64,000 nt of DNA, taken from Phocaeicola salanitronis DSM 18170. GTDB taxonomy: Bacteria > Bacteroidota > Bacteroidia > Bacteroidales > Bacteroidaceae. The position numbers and the translations under genes are program-made. The stretch's first letter is position 1. Each line of letters opens with the position of its first letter. Below the pieces are notes generated by a model. The model was given only the letters and a program-made list of their open reading frames with translations, was not told the origin of the DNA and did not search any database. The stretch covers positions 1,674,001 to 1,738,000 of the forward strand of contig NC_015164.1 of the NCBI RefSeq assembly GCF_000190575.1. Reading direction: 5' to 3'. Shown one piece after another: positions 17,007-25,994 of this stretch.

Positions 17007-20000
17007 ATGAAACAACTATTATTTTTATGCTGCTTTACGCTGATTAGTCTTTGTGGATTTTCCCAACAGATTACGGTGAAAGGTATTGTGACCTCGGCAA
17101 GCGACAATTTGGGACTTATCGGAGCCACGGTACAGATTAAAGGTACAACCACAGGTACCATTACAGGATTGGACGGTGACTATACATTAGATAATGTAGC
17201 ATCGGATGCCGTATTGGTATTCTCCTCTATCGGTTACGAAACACAGGAAATACCGGTCAACGGACGCACCACCATCAATTTGGTGATGAAAGAATCTACC
17301 GAGCTGCTGGACGAAGTCGTAGTCATCGGTTACGGTGCCGTAAAGAAGAGCGACTTGACCAGTTCTATCTCTACCGTAAAGAGCGAAGACATCACCCAGA
17401 CCGTTACGGGCAATGCCATGGATGCGTTGCAAGGTAAGGTAAACGGTGTGCAAGTAACCAGTGCCGGTAGTCCGGGTGCTACTCCGAAAGTCCTGATCCG
17501 TGGTGTCACCACCGTCAACGGTTCCGACCCGCTCTACGTAGTAGACGGTATGCCGATTAGCGGCAACATCAACTTCCTGAACAGCAACGACATCGAATCG
17601 ATGCAGGTATTGAAGGACGCTTCCGCAGCCGCTATCTACGGTACACGTGCATCAAACGGTGTAATCCTGATTACCACCAAGAAAGGAAAAGCCGGACAAA
17701 CCCGTGTGAACTTTACCGCTTCGGTAGGTTTCCAGACCATTTCGAAACCCAACGTAGCCGGTCCTTCCGAATACAAAGACGTGTATAACACCCGTTATAC
17801 CAACGACGGACTGGTTTCGAACTGGAACGACACGGGTGCAACGACCAATCCGGGCGGAACAGACTGGTGGGATACCGTAGTCAACAAGGCTGCCTTGACC
17901 CAAAACTATTCGCTAAGCGTATCGGGTGGTACCGACAAATTGGTGTACAACTTCAGCTTGGGTTACTACCGCAGCAATTCTCAGTTTGACGTAGGTTATT
18001 GGGACAAGCTGAATGCCCGCTTGAATACCGAATACACCTTTAATAAATATGTGAAATTCGGATTCGACATTGCTCCGCGTATGGAATCATGGGATGATAC
18101 GCCGAACCAGTTCTCTTCTGCCATGTCGATGGACCCAACAACTCCGGTATTCCGTCCCGAAGACCAATGGGAAGACAATGTGTACAACAACTACCAGCGT
18201 TCGTACAACAACCAGACATGGAACCCTGCCGGTTCGATTGCACGTGCGAATGATCACTCACGCGAAATGGGTGCCATTATCAACACCTATTTGCAGATTA
18301 ACCCGATAGAAAAGCTGACCTTGCGCACCCAGTTCGGTGCCAACGCACACTACCGCCGCACCGACCACTTCGTGCCGCAATTTTATATGGATGCTTTGGA
18401 AAAACAAGACTTGAGCGATATTTCCCGCCAGTCGCAAGAATGGCTGGACTGGAACTGGACCAATACGGCGACATACATCGATACCTTTGCCGAGAAGCAT
18501 AACCTCAACGTGATGGCAGGTTTCACCGCAGAACGCTATGCATGGTACAATGTAAAGGCAACCCGCGACAACGTGCCCAATAACTTGGACCAGATGCAAG
18601 AAGTGAATGCCGGTGACCCGACCACAGCAGAAGGTTTTGGTGAAACGACCTTCAACACACTGGTTTCTTTCTTGGGACGTGTGATGTATAACTACGACAA
18701 CCGTTACTACATCTCTGCATCCCTCCGTGCCGATGGTTCTTCACGTTTCCCGAAAGGAAATAAATACGCTCTCTTCCCGGCTGTATCTGCATCGTGGCGT
18801 ATCACAGCTGAAGAATTTATGCAAGATCAGGAAATCTTCAACGACCTGAAACTCCGTGGAGGTTGGGGACGCGTAGGTAACCAAGCCATTGATAACGATG
18901 CTACTGTAACATTACTTGACCAAACCCAATATGCTTACGGTGGAAGCATCACGAACGGTTATTTCGTTTCATCAATCGGTAACACAGACCTGAAATGGGA
19001 AACCGTAGAAGACTGGAACGTAGGTATCGACATGTCATTGTTGAACTCACGCCTGGGCGTTACCTTCGAATACTTCCAAAAGAAGTCAAAAGACATGTTG
19101 TATCAGAAACAAACTCCGCTGTACATCGGTTATCCGAACTGGAACAGTACCGTATGGATGAACATCGGCAGCATGCAAGCTCGCGGTTGGGAATTGGGAC
19201 TGAGCTGGCGCGACCAAATCGGCAAAGACTTCTCGTATGACATCGGTGTCAACCTGTCTGCCGTACGCAACAAAGCCATCAAGTTCTCGGGTGACGGTCC
19301 GATTTATACCGGAGGTTTCAACAGCGACTCTATCATCCGCAACGAAGACGGCGGTCTGATTTCACGCTTCTATGGATATGTAGCCGACGGCTTGTTCCAA
19401 AACTGGGAAGAAGTGTACGCACATACCGATGAACACGGGACGTTGATTCAACCGGACGCACAACCGGGTGACATCCGTTTCAAAGACTTGGACCACAACG
19501 GCGTATTGGATGCCAATGATAAGGCATTTATCGGCAATCCGTATCCCGACCTGATGATGGGTATCAACATCGGTCTGCGCTACAAACGCATTGATTTTGC
19601 CGCTAACTTCTACGGCACTTTCGGAAATGATATTTTCAATATCACCAAAGGCTTGTATTCAGGTGCTAACGGTCAGAACGTATGGGCAGGCACTTTGCAA
19701 GAAGCATGGCACGGAGAAGGCACCAGCAACGACATTCCGCGCCTGTCGTACAGTGACCTGAACTTGAACTACAACCGTGTATCCAGCTTTTACGTAGAAG
19801 ACGGTTCATACATGCGTTGCAAATTGCTGCAGATTGGCTATACCTTGCCCGAAAAATGGGTAGGCGGTTCTCAACTGCGCATTTCGTTCTCGGCTCAGAA
19901 TCCGTTTACCATCACCGGTTATTCGGGTATGGACCCCGAACGTCCGATGGCAGACGGTACCACTGATAGTTCTGGTAGCGTAATCAATACCGGTATCGAT

Positions 20001-20057
20001 AACACCGCTTATCCGAATCCGCGTACATTCTTGTTCGGCATTGACTTTAAATTTTAA
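17007..20057 (+). CDS. SusC-family TonB-dependent outer-membrane transporter
   Basis: A 1016-residue outer-membrane importer. Signal peptide 1-19 (ends CGFSQ) is followed by a carboxypeptidase-D regulatory-like domain (about 22-100, KGIVTSASDNLGLIGATVQIKG). The TonB-box-like ELLDEVVVIGYG comes next, then the plug domain (VLIRGVTTVNGSDPLYVVDGMPI) and a large beta-barrel ending in FLFGIDFKF with a terminal aromatic residue. It pairs with the SusD gene 12 bp downstream to import oligosaccharides. Confidence 0.96.
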   Translation: MKQLLFLCCFTLISLCGFSQQITVKGIVTSASDNLGLIGATVQIKGTTTGTITGLDGDYTLDNVASDAVLVFSSIGYETQEIPVNGRTTINLVMKESTELLDEVVVIGYGAVKKSDLTSSISTVKSEDITQTVTGNAMDALQGKVNGVQVTSAGSPGATPKVLIRGVTTVNGSDPLYVVDGMPISGNINFLNSNDIESMQVLKDASAAAIYGTRASNGVILITTKKGKAGQTRVNFTASVGFQTISKPNVAGPSEYKDVYNTRYTNDGLVSNWNDTGATTNPGGTDWWDTVVNKAALTQNYSLSVSGGTDKLVYNFSLGYYRSNSQFDVGYWDKLNARLNTEYTFNKYVKFGFDIAPRMESWDDTPNQFSSAMSMDPTTPVFRPEDQWEDNVYNNYQRSYNNQTWNPAGSIARANDHSREMGAIINTYLQINPIEKLTLRTQFGANAHYRRTDHFVPQFYMDALEKQDLSDISRQSQEWLDWNWTNTATYIDTFAEKHNLNVMAGFTAERYAWYNVKATRDNVPNNLDQMQEVNAGDPTTAEGFGETTFNTLVSFLGRVMYNYDNRYYISASLRADGSSRFPKGNKYALFPAVSASWRITAEEFMQDQEIFNDLKLRGGWGRVGNQAIDNDATVTLLDQTQYAYGGSITNGYFVSSIGNTDLKWETVEDWNVGIDMSLLNSRLGVTFEYFQKKSKDMLYQKQTPLYIGYPNWNSTVWMNIGSMQARGWELGLSWRDQIGKDFSYDIGVNLSAVRNKAIKFSGDGPIYTGGFNSDSIIRNEDGGLISRFYGYVADGLFQNWEEVYAHTDEHGTLIQPDAQPGDIRFKDLDHNGVLDANDKAFIGNPYPDLMMGINIGLRYKRIDFAANFYGTFGNDIFNITKGLYSGANGQNVWAGTLQEAWHGEGTSNDIPRLSYSDLNLNYNRVSSFYVEDGSYMRCKLLQIGYTLPEKWVGGSQLRISFSAQNPFTITGYSGMDPERPMADGTTDSSGSVINTGIDNTAYPNPRTFLFGIDFKF

Positions 20058-20069
20058 TAACTGACAGAC

Positions 20070-21722
20070 ATGAAACATTTACTTAGCATATTAACATTGG
20101 GTGCCGCGCTGACTTTCACCTCGTGTGAAGACTTTCTGACTGAAGAAGTGCGCGGACAATTAAACCTGGATTCCTACTTTACGACAGTAGAAGAATGCGA
20201 ATCATACATTACGGGATGTTACCAAGATATAACCTGTGGAGGATGGTGGCAAATCAATACAGTATGGCTACTTTCTGAAATGTGTTGCGACGATGCCTGG
20301 ATGGGAAACACCACCCAAAGCCAAAGCGACTATATCTCATTGGCACACTACCAAGGTAACGGTGCCAGCAACGGCCCTATCTCCAATTTCTGGCAATACC
20401 GCTACAAAGGCATCTTACGTTGCAATGTTGCCATTAACCAAATCAGTCAAGTAGATGTGACCGATACCCAATTACGTGACCAACTGGTCGGTGAAGCCCG
20501 CTTCTTACGCGGATATTTCTACTTTGAATTGGTAAGAAACTTCGGCGGTGTGCCTTTGATAACCGATTTCTTACAGCCGGAAGACGTAACCAATATACCG
20601 CGTTCTTCAACAGAAGAAGTTTATAAATTTATCGAAGAAGACTTACTTGCCGCTTCAGAAGTCCTTCCGGAAAGCTATGAGGCAGCAAAAGTGGGACGTG
20701 CTACTAAGGGAGCCGCTTTAGGCTTGTTAGGGAAAGTTTATCTATACCAAGAAAAATGGCAAGAAGCTCACGATGTATTGAAAACCGTCATCGATTCAGG
20801 TGTTTACGATTTATTGCCTGAATTCGGTCAAGTATGGGATGTGGAATACGACAACAGCATCGAAAGCCTGTTCGAGGTACAATATGAATATCATGCGACT
20901 TTAGCTTTAGGAGGTTCGCTTGCCACTGTAACCGGTGCACGTAACGGACCTGGTGACGGCTGGAGCTGGTGCTTACCTACTGCTAATTTGGAACAAGCTT
21001 TTATTGATGCAGGCGATACGGTACGCTTGAAATGGACCATCATCACAGCTGGTTGTACCGAAATTGCCGGAGAAAATCGTTTCAATGAATTCGTAGAGAA
21101 CAATTCTACCGTGGCCAATGCACAAGATCTGATAGAAGAATATGGTTGGGATCCTAATTGCTACATTATCGACCCCTCCCAACATAAGTCTCCGCGCGTA
21201 ATCCGCAAGTATTTCTTGCCGCTTGAAGACCGTCCGGAAGTCTACAATACCGACAAGAGCCCGCTGAATCACCGTATTCTGCGCTTTGCCGATGTATTGC
21301 TGATGTATGCCGAAGCCTGCAACGAATTGGGACAGGACGGCGATGCACAAGAAGCATTGAACCGCGTACGTACCCGTGCCAAACTTCCGGCTGTTACAAC
21401 TACAGGACATCAACTTCGCGATGCCATCCGCCAGGAACGCCGTCTGGAACTTGCTTTCGAACAAAACCGTCTGTATGACATCCGCCGCTGGAAAGACGAT
21501 AGCGGCCAGCCGGTAATCGCCAGCATCCTCGGTCCGAACGGAAGCTTTGTACAATGGAACTTGAACGAAGCAACCCGTGACCCGCTGGAATGGGAAAACC
21601 AGGGTGAATCCAGTGACAAAGGCAGCACATTCCAACTGAACCGTGACCTTGTGTTCCCGATTCCGTTGAATGAAATTACGATGTCAAACGGTGTACTTGA
21701 ACAAAATCCGGGATGGAACTAA
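20070..21722 (+). CDS. SusD/RagB-family glycan-binding lipoprotein
   Basis: A 550-residue lipoprotein that caps its SusC partner. The lipobox cysteine is C19 (FTSCEDFLTEE). The N-terminal TPR region includes the conserved RFLRGYFYFELVRNFGGVPL pattern. The C-terminal half carries HRILRFADVLLMYAEACNELG, then RQERRLELAFEQNRLYDIRRW, and ends in the family tail (VFPIPLNEI, LEQNPGW). It is followed by a terminator-like hairpin before the enzyme genes. Confidence 0.96.
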   Translation: MKHLLSILTLGAALTFTSCEDFLTEEVRGQLNLDSYFTTVEECESYITGCYQDITCGGWWQINTVWLLSEMCCDDAWMGNTTQSQSDYISLAHYQGNGASNGPISNFWQYRYKGILRCNVAINQISQVDVTDTQLRDQLVGEARFLRGYFYFELVRNFGGVPLITDFLQPEDVTNIPRSSTEEVYKFIEEDLLAASEVLPESYEAAKVGRATKGAALGLLGKVYLYQEKWQEAHDVLKTVIDSGVYDLLPEFGQVWDVEYDNSIESLFEVQYEYHATLALGGSLATVTGARNGPGDGWSWCLPTANLEQAFIDAGDTVRLKWTIITAGCTEIAGENRFNEFVENNSTVANAQDLIEEYGWDPNCYIIDPSQHKSPRVIRKYFLPLEDRPEVYNTDKSPLNHRILRFADVLLMYAEACNELGQDGDAQEALNRVRTRAKLPAVTTTGHQLRDAIRQERRLELAFEQNRLYDIRRWKDDSGQPVIASILGPNGSFVQWNLNEATRDPLEWENQGESSDKGSTFQLNRDLVFPIPLNEITMSNGVLEQNPGWN

Positions 21723-21762
21723 TTTTCAATAGGTAAACCATAATTCACATTACATGTCATAC

Positions 21763-21793
21763 GCCGCGGGTAATCCTGCCGATTATCCGCGGC
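21763..21793 (+). terminator. Hairpin between susD and the GH30 gene
   Basis: Arms 21763-21774 and 21782-21793 (GCCGCGG core) pair with one mismatch around a 7-nt loop and are followed by TTTTTAATTT. The structure is an intrinsic terminator by form. Since the next two genes are on the same strand and belong to the same pathway, it may act as a partial terminator that lowers enzyme expression relative to SusC/SusD. Confidence 0.7.
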
Positions 21794-21821
21794 TTTTTAA
21801 TTTCATAAAACCAATCTTACC

Positions 21822-23447
21822 ATGAAACTCAAACTACTTCTCTTTTCAACCTTACTAATCAACTTTTCAGCTTGCAGTGATGCCGAGACTCTTCCGCAAC
21901 AAGGAGGAGAAGAAGAAGAGCCGGACACACCATCGGCAAGTGTGGAAAAAACGGTAACCATCAATGCCGGACAGACCTTTCAGACCATAAAGGGATTTGC
22001 CGCTTCCGACTGCTGGACACCTGCTTTTGTAGGCAAATATTGGACAAATAACCGGAATGAGATAGCCGAATTGCTTTTTTCTTCGGAAATCGCCGACGGA
22101 CAGCCCAAGGGCATCGGACTCTCGATGTGGCGTGTCAACATGGGAGGCGGAAGCATGGAACAAGGAGACGAGAGCGGTATCTCGAACGTTTCACGCCGTG
22201 CCGAATCGTATCTGAACGATGACCTGACCTTAGACTGGACCCGTTGCGAAGGGCAACGCTATTTTATGGAACAGGCAAAAGAATTGGGTTGTGACCAATT
22301 CGTCTTGTTCAGCAATACCCCACCCGTGCAGTATACCAAGAACGGAAAAGGATTTTCATCGGAGGGCAACCAATCGAACCTGAAAGAAGACTGTTACGAT
22401 GACTTTGCCGCTTACATGGCAGACGTAGCTGCCCACTACACCAGCGAAGGATACAATATCACCCACATATCTCCCATCAATGAACCGCAATTCAGTTGGA
22501 ATGACGGCGGACAGGAAGGAAGCCCATGGACCAACGACGAAGCGGCACACTTGCTCCGTGAATTGGACAACGCATTGACCGAACGTGGTCTTTCTACTGA
22601 CATCTTGCCCGGAGAAGCTGCCGAATGGACCTACCTCTATACGACCAAAGACGACCCCAACCGCAGCAAAGTGATAGAAGCCTTCTTCGAGCCAAGCTCA
22701 TCGGCTTACATCGGGGACCTAACCCACGTAAAAAACCTGATAGGCGGACACAGTTACTGGACAGACGGCACATGGGACGGCATGCGGAATGCCCGCGAAC
22801 GCATGGCACAAACTGCCGGACAATACGGGCTGGAAGTATGGCAAACCGAATGGAGTATGCTGGGAGACAACTACAGTTCTACCGAATTCGGCAGTTATGA
22901 TACAGCCACAACCATGGATATTGCCCTCTATATGTCGCGCGTCATCCACAACGACCTGACCGTAGCCGGAGTGACTTCATGGAGTTATTGGACTTCGATG
23001 GATATCTCGCAATGGGGACAAAAAGACCGTTTCCTGCTTATTTCACTGATACCGAACGGATGGACCGGTGACGGAGGTGATACCGGACTGCTGCGTAACG
23101 GAGGAAGTTACCAAGCCATGCCTACCCTTTGGGTATTGGGCAACTACAGCCGCTTTATCCGTCCGGGATACCGCCGCATTGCCATGGAACTAAGCGAATC
23201 TATGAACTTCTTCGGTTCGGCATGGATATCGCCTGAGGCCGACAAGATAGTAGCCGTCTATACCAATTATTCCAATAAAGGTGTCCGGTTGAACGAAACC
23301 CAGGAAGGTTGGAACGGCGAGGTAGCTTCCATAACCACTTATACTACCACACAAGATAAGAACCTGAAAGAAAAAACTTATGCAACAGATGAAAAAGTAA
23401 CGCTGGATGCGGAAAGTGTGACAACAGTAGTATATACATTGAAATAA
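21822..23447 (+). CDS. GH30-family endo-glycanase lipoprotein (candidate endo-beta-1,6-galactanase)
   Basis: A 541-residue surface lipoprotein (lipobox C18, then an acidic linker EEEEPDTP). The catalytic TIM barrel has the acid/base E221 in ISPINEPQFSW and the nucleophile E343 in EVWQTEWSM. A C-terminal beta-sandwich (about 450-541) is typical of GH30. NEPQ followed by QEG resembles subfamily GH30_5 beta-1,6-galactanases (recalled, not searched); a GH30_3 beta-1,6-glucanase is the alternative. The adjacent GH2 beta-galactosidase-type gene favours galactan. Outer-surface endo-cleavage before SusCD import is the expected role. Confidence 0.82.
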   Translation: MKLKLLLFSTLLINFSACSDAETLPQQGGEEEEPDTPSASVEKTVTINAGQTFQTIKGFAASDCWTPAFVGKYWTNNRNEIAELLFSSEIADGQPKGIGLSMWRVNMGGGSMEQGDESGISNVSRRAESYLNDDLTLDWTRCEGQRYFMEQAKELGCDQFVLFSNTPPVQYTKNGKGFSSEGNQSNLKEDCYDDFAAYMADVAAHYTSEGYNITHISPINEPQFSWNDGGQEGSPWTNDEAAHLLRELDNALTERGLSTDILPGEAAEWTYLYTTKDDPNRSKVIEAFFEPSSSAYIGDLTHVKNLIGGHSYWTDGTWDGMRNARERMAQTAGQYGLEVWQTEWSMLGDNYSSTEFGSYDTATTMDIALYMSRVIHNDLTVAGVTSWSYWTSMDISQWGQKDRFLLISLIPNGWTGDGGDTGLLRNGGSYQAMPTLWVLGNYSRFIRPGYRRIAMELSESMNFFGSAWISPEADKIVAVYTNYSNKGVRLNETQEGWNGEVASITTYTTTQDKNLKEKTYATDEKVTLDAESVTTVVYTLK

Positions 23448-23494
23448 AGTTTGTACCTTTACACCTATTATTATATATAACAAAAATCCAAACG

Positions 23495-25915
23495 ATGAGA
23501 AACAAACTTACTTATACCCTGTTATGCCTGTTGGTATGCCTGATATGCATCCCGGCAAAGGCGCAAGTATCTTTTGGCAAAGCTGGCAAATTTAATGAAG
23601 GTTGGTTGTTCAACTTGAAAGACGATTCGCTCAGCCTGCAAACCGATTACGATGACAGCAAGTGGCGCAAGCTGGATTTGCCGCACGACTGGTCGATAGA
23701 AGGGCAGGCCTCTCCTACCCTTGCCAGCTGCACAGGCTATTTGCCGGGAGGTATCGGCTGGTACCGGAAGCATTTCCAGATAACCGATGATGCTCCGCGG
23801 CATTACATCTACTTCGAAGGAGCATACAACCGGAGCGAAGTCTATCTGAACGGACACCTGCTGGGGAAACGTCCGAACGGATATATCTCATTCATGTACG
23901 ACATGACTCCTTATTTAAAGGAAGGAGAAAACGTATTGGCCGTACGCATCGACCACAGCCGTTACGCCGACTCGCGCTGGTACACAGGCTCGGGCATTTA
24001 CCGCGATGTATGGATGATTGCTGCTCCCGAAACCCATTTTGCACAATGGGGTGTAGGATGGCAAGCAACTTCCCTTACCGACAAGCGTGCGGTTATAGCC
24101 GTAAATATGGAAGTGGAGAAGCACAGCGATGTCAGCGGGAAACTGGAGGTAAAAGCGATGCTTTATGATGCAGAAGGGAAACTGGTAGCCCAACAACATG
24201 AAAAAATAAAAGACGGGAAAAAAGGCATCTCCATACAAAATGTCAACCTGAAACTATCGAAACCGCACCGTTGGAACCTGGACGCGCCTTATCTCTACAC
24301 ACTAAAGACCGGACTTTATCAAAACGGAACGAAAATAGACGAAAGTGAAACCCGTGTCGGACTGCGGACCCTGCAATTCGACCCCAACAAAGGATTTGCC
24401 CTGAACGGCGAATGGATGAAAGTAAAAGGTGTCTGCCTGCATCACGATGCCGGCGTACTGGGAGCCGTAGTGCCGGAAGAAGTATGGAAACGCCGCCTGC
24501 AAAACCTGAAAGCCATCGGCGTTAACGCCATCCGCATGAGCCACAACCCGCAAGCACCTGTACTCTACGACTTGTGCGACGAAATGGGATTCCTTGTCAT
24601 GGATGAAGCTTCGGATGAATGGGAATTTCCGAAACGCAAATGGGTGCAAGGCTGGAATGTAGGGGAACCCAGCTTTGACGGTTCCTTTGATTTCTTTGAA
24701 GAATGGATTGAACGTGACGTAACCGATATGGTGCGCCGCGACCGCAACCATCCTTGCATCTTCTTATGGAGTATCGGCAACGAAGTGGACTACCCGAACG
24801 ACCCCTATTCACACCCGATTCTTGACGGGACTACCATTAACCAACCGATGTTCGGCGGCTATAAGCCCGACGCTCCCGATGCCATGCGTATCGGTAAGAT
24901 AGCCAAACGGCTTGCTGCCTGCGTACGCAAGATAGATACATCACGTCCTGTCACCGGAGCTTTGGCAGGAGTAGTCATGTCCAATCAAACGGAATATCCG
25001 GAAGCTGTAGACGTAGTAGGATACAACTATACAGAAAACCGTTACGATGAAGACCATGCCACCTATCCCGACCGTATCATCTACGGCAGCGAAACAGGCG
25101 TAGGCTTTGACGCTTGGCTTGCCGTGCGCGACAAAGATTTTATCTTCGGACAATTTATCTGGACAGGAACCGATTACTTGGGTGAAGCCGGACGCTGGCC
25201 TTCACGCGGCTTATATACCGGATTGCTGGATTTCGGCAGTTTCCCGAAACCGCGCGGACACTTCCGCGCTTCCTTGTGGTGCGAACACCCGGTGACCTAT
25301 ATCGGCACCTATCCGATAAAGGAAGGACAAGACTGGCTTTCACAAGATGCATGGGATATCTGGAATTATGAGCCGGAACAACTGATTCGTGTGGTATGCT
25401 ACACCAACGCCCCGCAAGCCCGCCTGTTACTGGACGGGAAAGAAATAGGCAAGATGAAACCCTATGATGACAAGAGCGGCATTATCTATTGGGACATTCC
25501 GTATCAAGCAGGCGAACTGAAAGCGGAAGGCTGTGACACGAACGGGAATGTCCTTTCCAACTACTCCATCACTTCATCCGGACGTCCGTATGCCATCCGG
25601 GCAAGCGCAGACTGTGATACCTTTTCGCCCGACAAAACCATCGCACACATCACGGTGGAAGTGGTAGACGAAAAAGGTACGGTAGTGAAACTGGGAGACA
25701 ACAACATCACCTGCCACATCGAAGGTCCCGCAAAACTGTTGGGACTGGAAAACTCGGACAACAGCGACATGGGCGACTATACCGACAACCGACAACGGGT
25801 TTACCACGGACGTTTGCTTGCCTATATCCAGACAACAGGCGAAAAAGGTGAAATCCGTGTCAAGTTTACTTCACCGCTGCTAAAAGACACCGAAGTAACC
25901 TTACATGCTGAATAA
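23495..25915 (+). CDS. GH2-family exo-glycosidase, beta-galactosidase type
   Basis: An 806-residue periplasmic enzyme. Signal peptide 1-23 (ends PAKAQ). A jelly-roll sugar-binding domain comes first (about 30-180, FNEGWLFNLKD and RWYTGSGIYRDVW). The Ig-like domain spans about 190-290, and the TIM barrel has the acid/base E430 (WSIGNEVD) and nucleophile E533 (YGSETG). C-terminal beta domains include a DUF4982-type module (about 620-800). The QxxASPT and GGIGWYRK segments fit GH2 beta-galactosidases. It would trim oligosaccharides released by the GH30 enzyme after import. Confidence 0.88.
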   Translation: MRNKLTYTLLCLLVCLICIPAKAQVSFGKAGKFNEGWLFNLKDDSLSLQTDYDDSKWRKLDLPHDWSIEGQASPTLASCTGYLPGGIGWYRKHFQITDDAPRHYIYFEGAYNRSEVYLNGHLLGKRPNGYISFMYDMTPYLKEGENVLAVRIDHSRYADSRWYTGSGIYRDVWMIAAPETHFAQWGVGWQATSLTDKRAVIAVNMEVEKHSDVSGKLEVKAMLYDAEGKLVAQQHEKIKDGKKGISIQNVNLKLSKPHRWNLDAPYLYTLKTGLYQNGTKIDESETRVGLRTLQFDPNKGFALNGEWMKVKGVCLHHDAGVLGAVVPEEVWKRRLQNLKAIGVNAIRMSHNPQAPVLYDLCDEMGFLVMDEASDEWEFPKRKWVQGWNVGEPSFDGSFDFFEEWIERDVTDMVRRDRNHPCIFLWSIGNEVDYPNDPYSHPILDGTTINQPMFGGYKPDAPDAMRIGKIAKRLAACVRKIDTSRPVTGALAGVVMSNQTEYPEAVDVVGYNYTENRYDEDHATYPDRIIYGSETGVGFDAWLAVRDKDFIFGQFIWTGTDYLGEAGRWPSRGLYTGLLDFGSFPKPRGHFRASLWCEHPVTYIGTYPIKEGQDWLSQDAWDIWNYEPEQLIRVVCYTNAPQARLLLDGKEIGKMKPYDDKSGIIYWDIPYQAGELKAEGCDTNGNVLSNYSITSSGRPYAIRASADCDTFSPDKTIAHITVEVVDEKGTVVKLGDNNITCHIEGPAKLLGLENSDNSDMGDYTDNRQRVYHGRLLAYIQTTGEKGEIRVKFTSPLLKDTEVTLHAE

Positions 25916-25932
25916 ACGGACATTTTTAAAGA

Positions 25933-25970
25933 GACGAGTTGGCGAGTGCCAAATACCTCGCCAACTCGTC
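25933..25970. repeat. Perfect 14-bp hairpin before the hybrid sensor gene
   Basis: GACGAGTTGGCGAG (25933-25946) pairs with its exact complement (25957-25970) around a 10-nt loop. It falls between the GH2 stop and the sensor start. It shares the GAGTTG word with the palindrome at 10963-11054 and may belong to the same repeat family; a terminator role is possible, though no T-run follows. Confidence 0.6.
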
Positions 25971-25994
25971 ACCTACATTAATACATCATTACTT

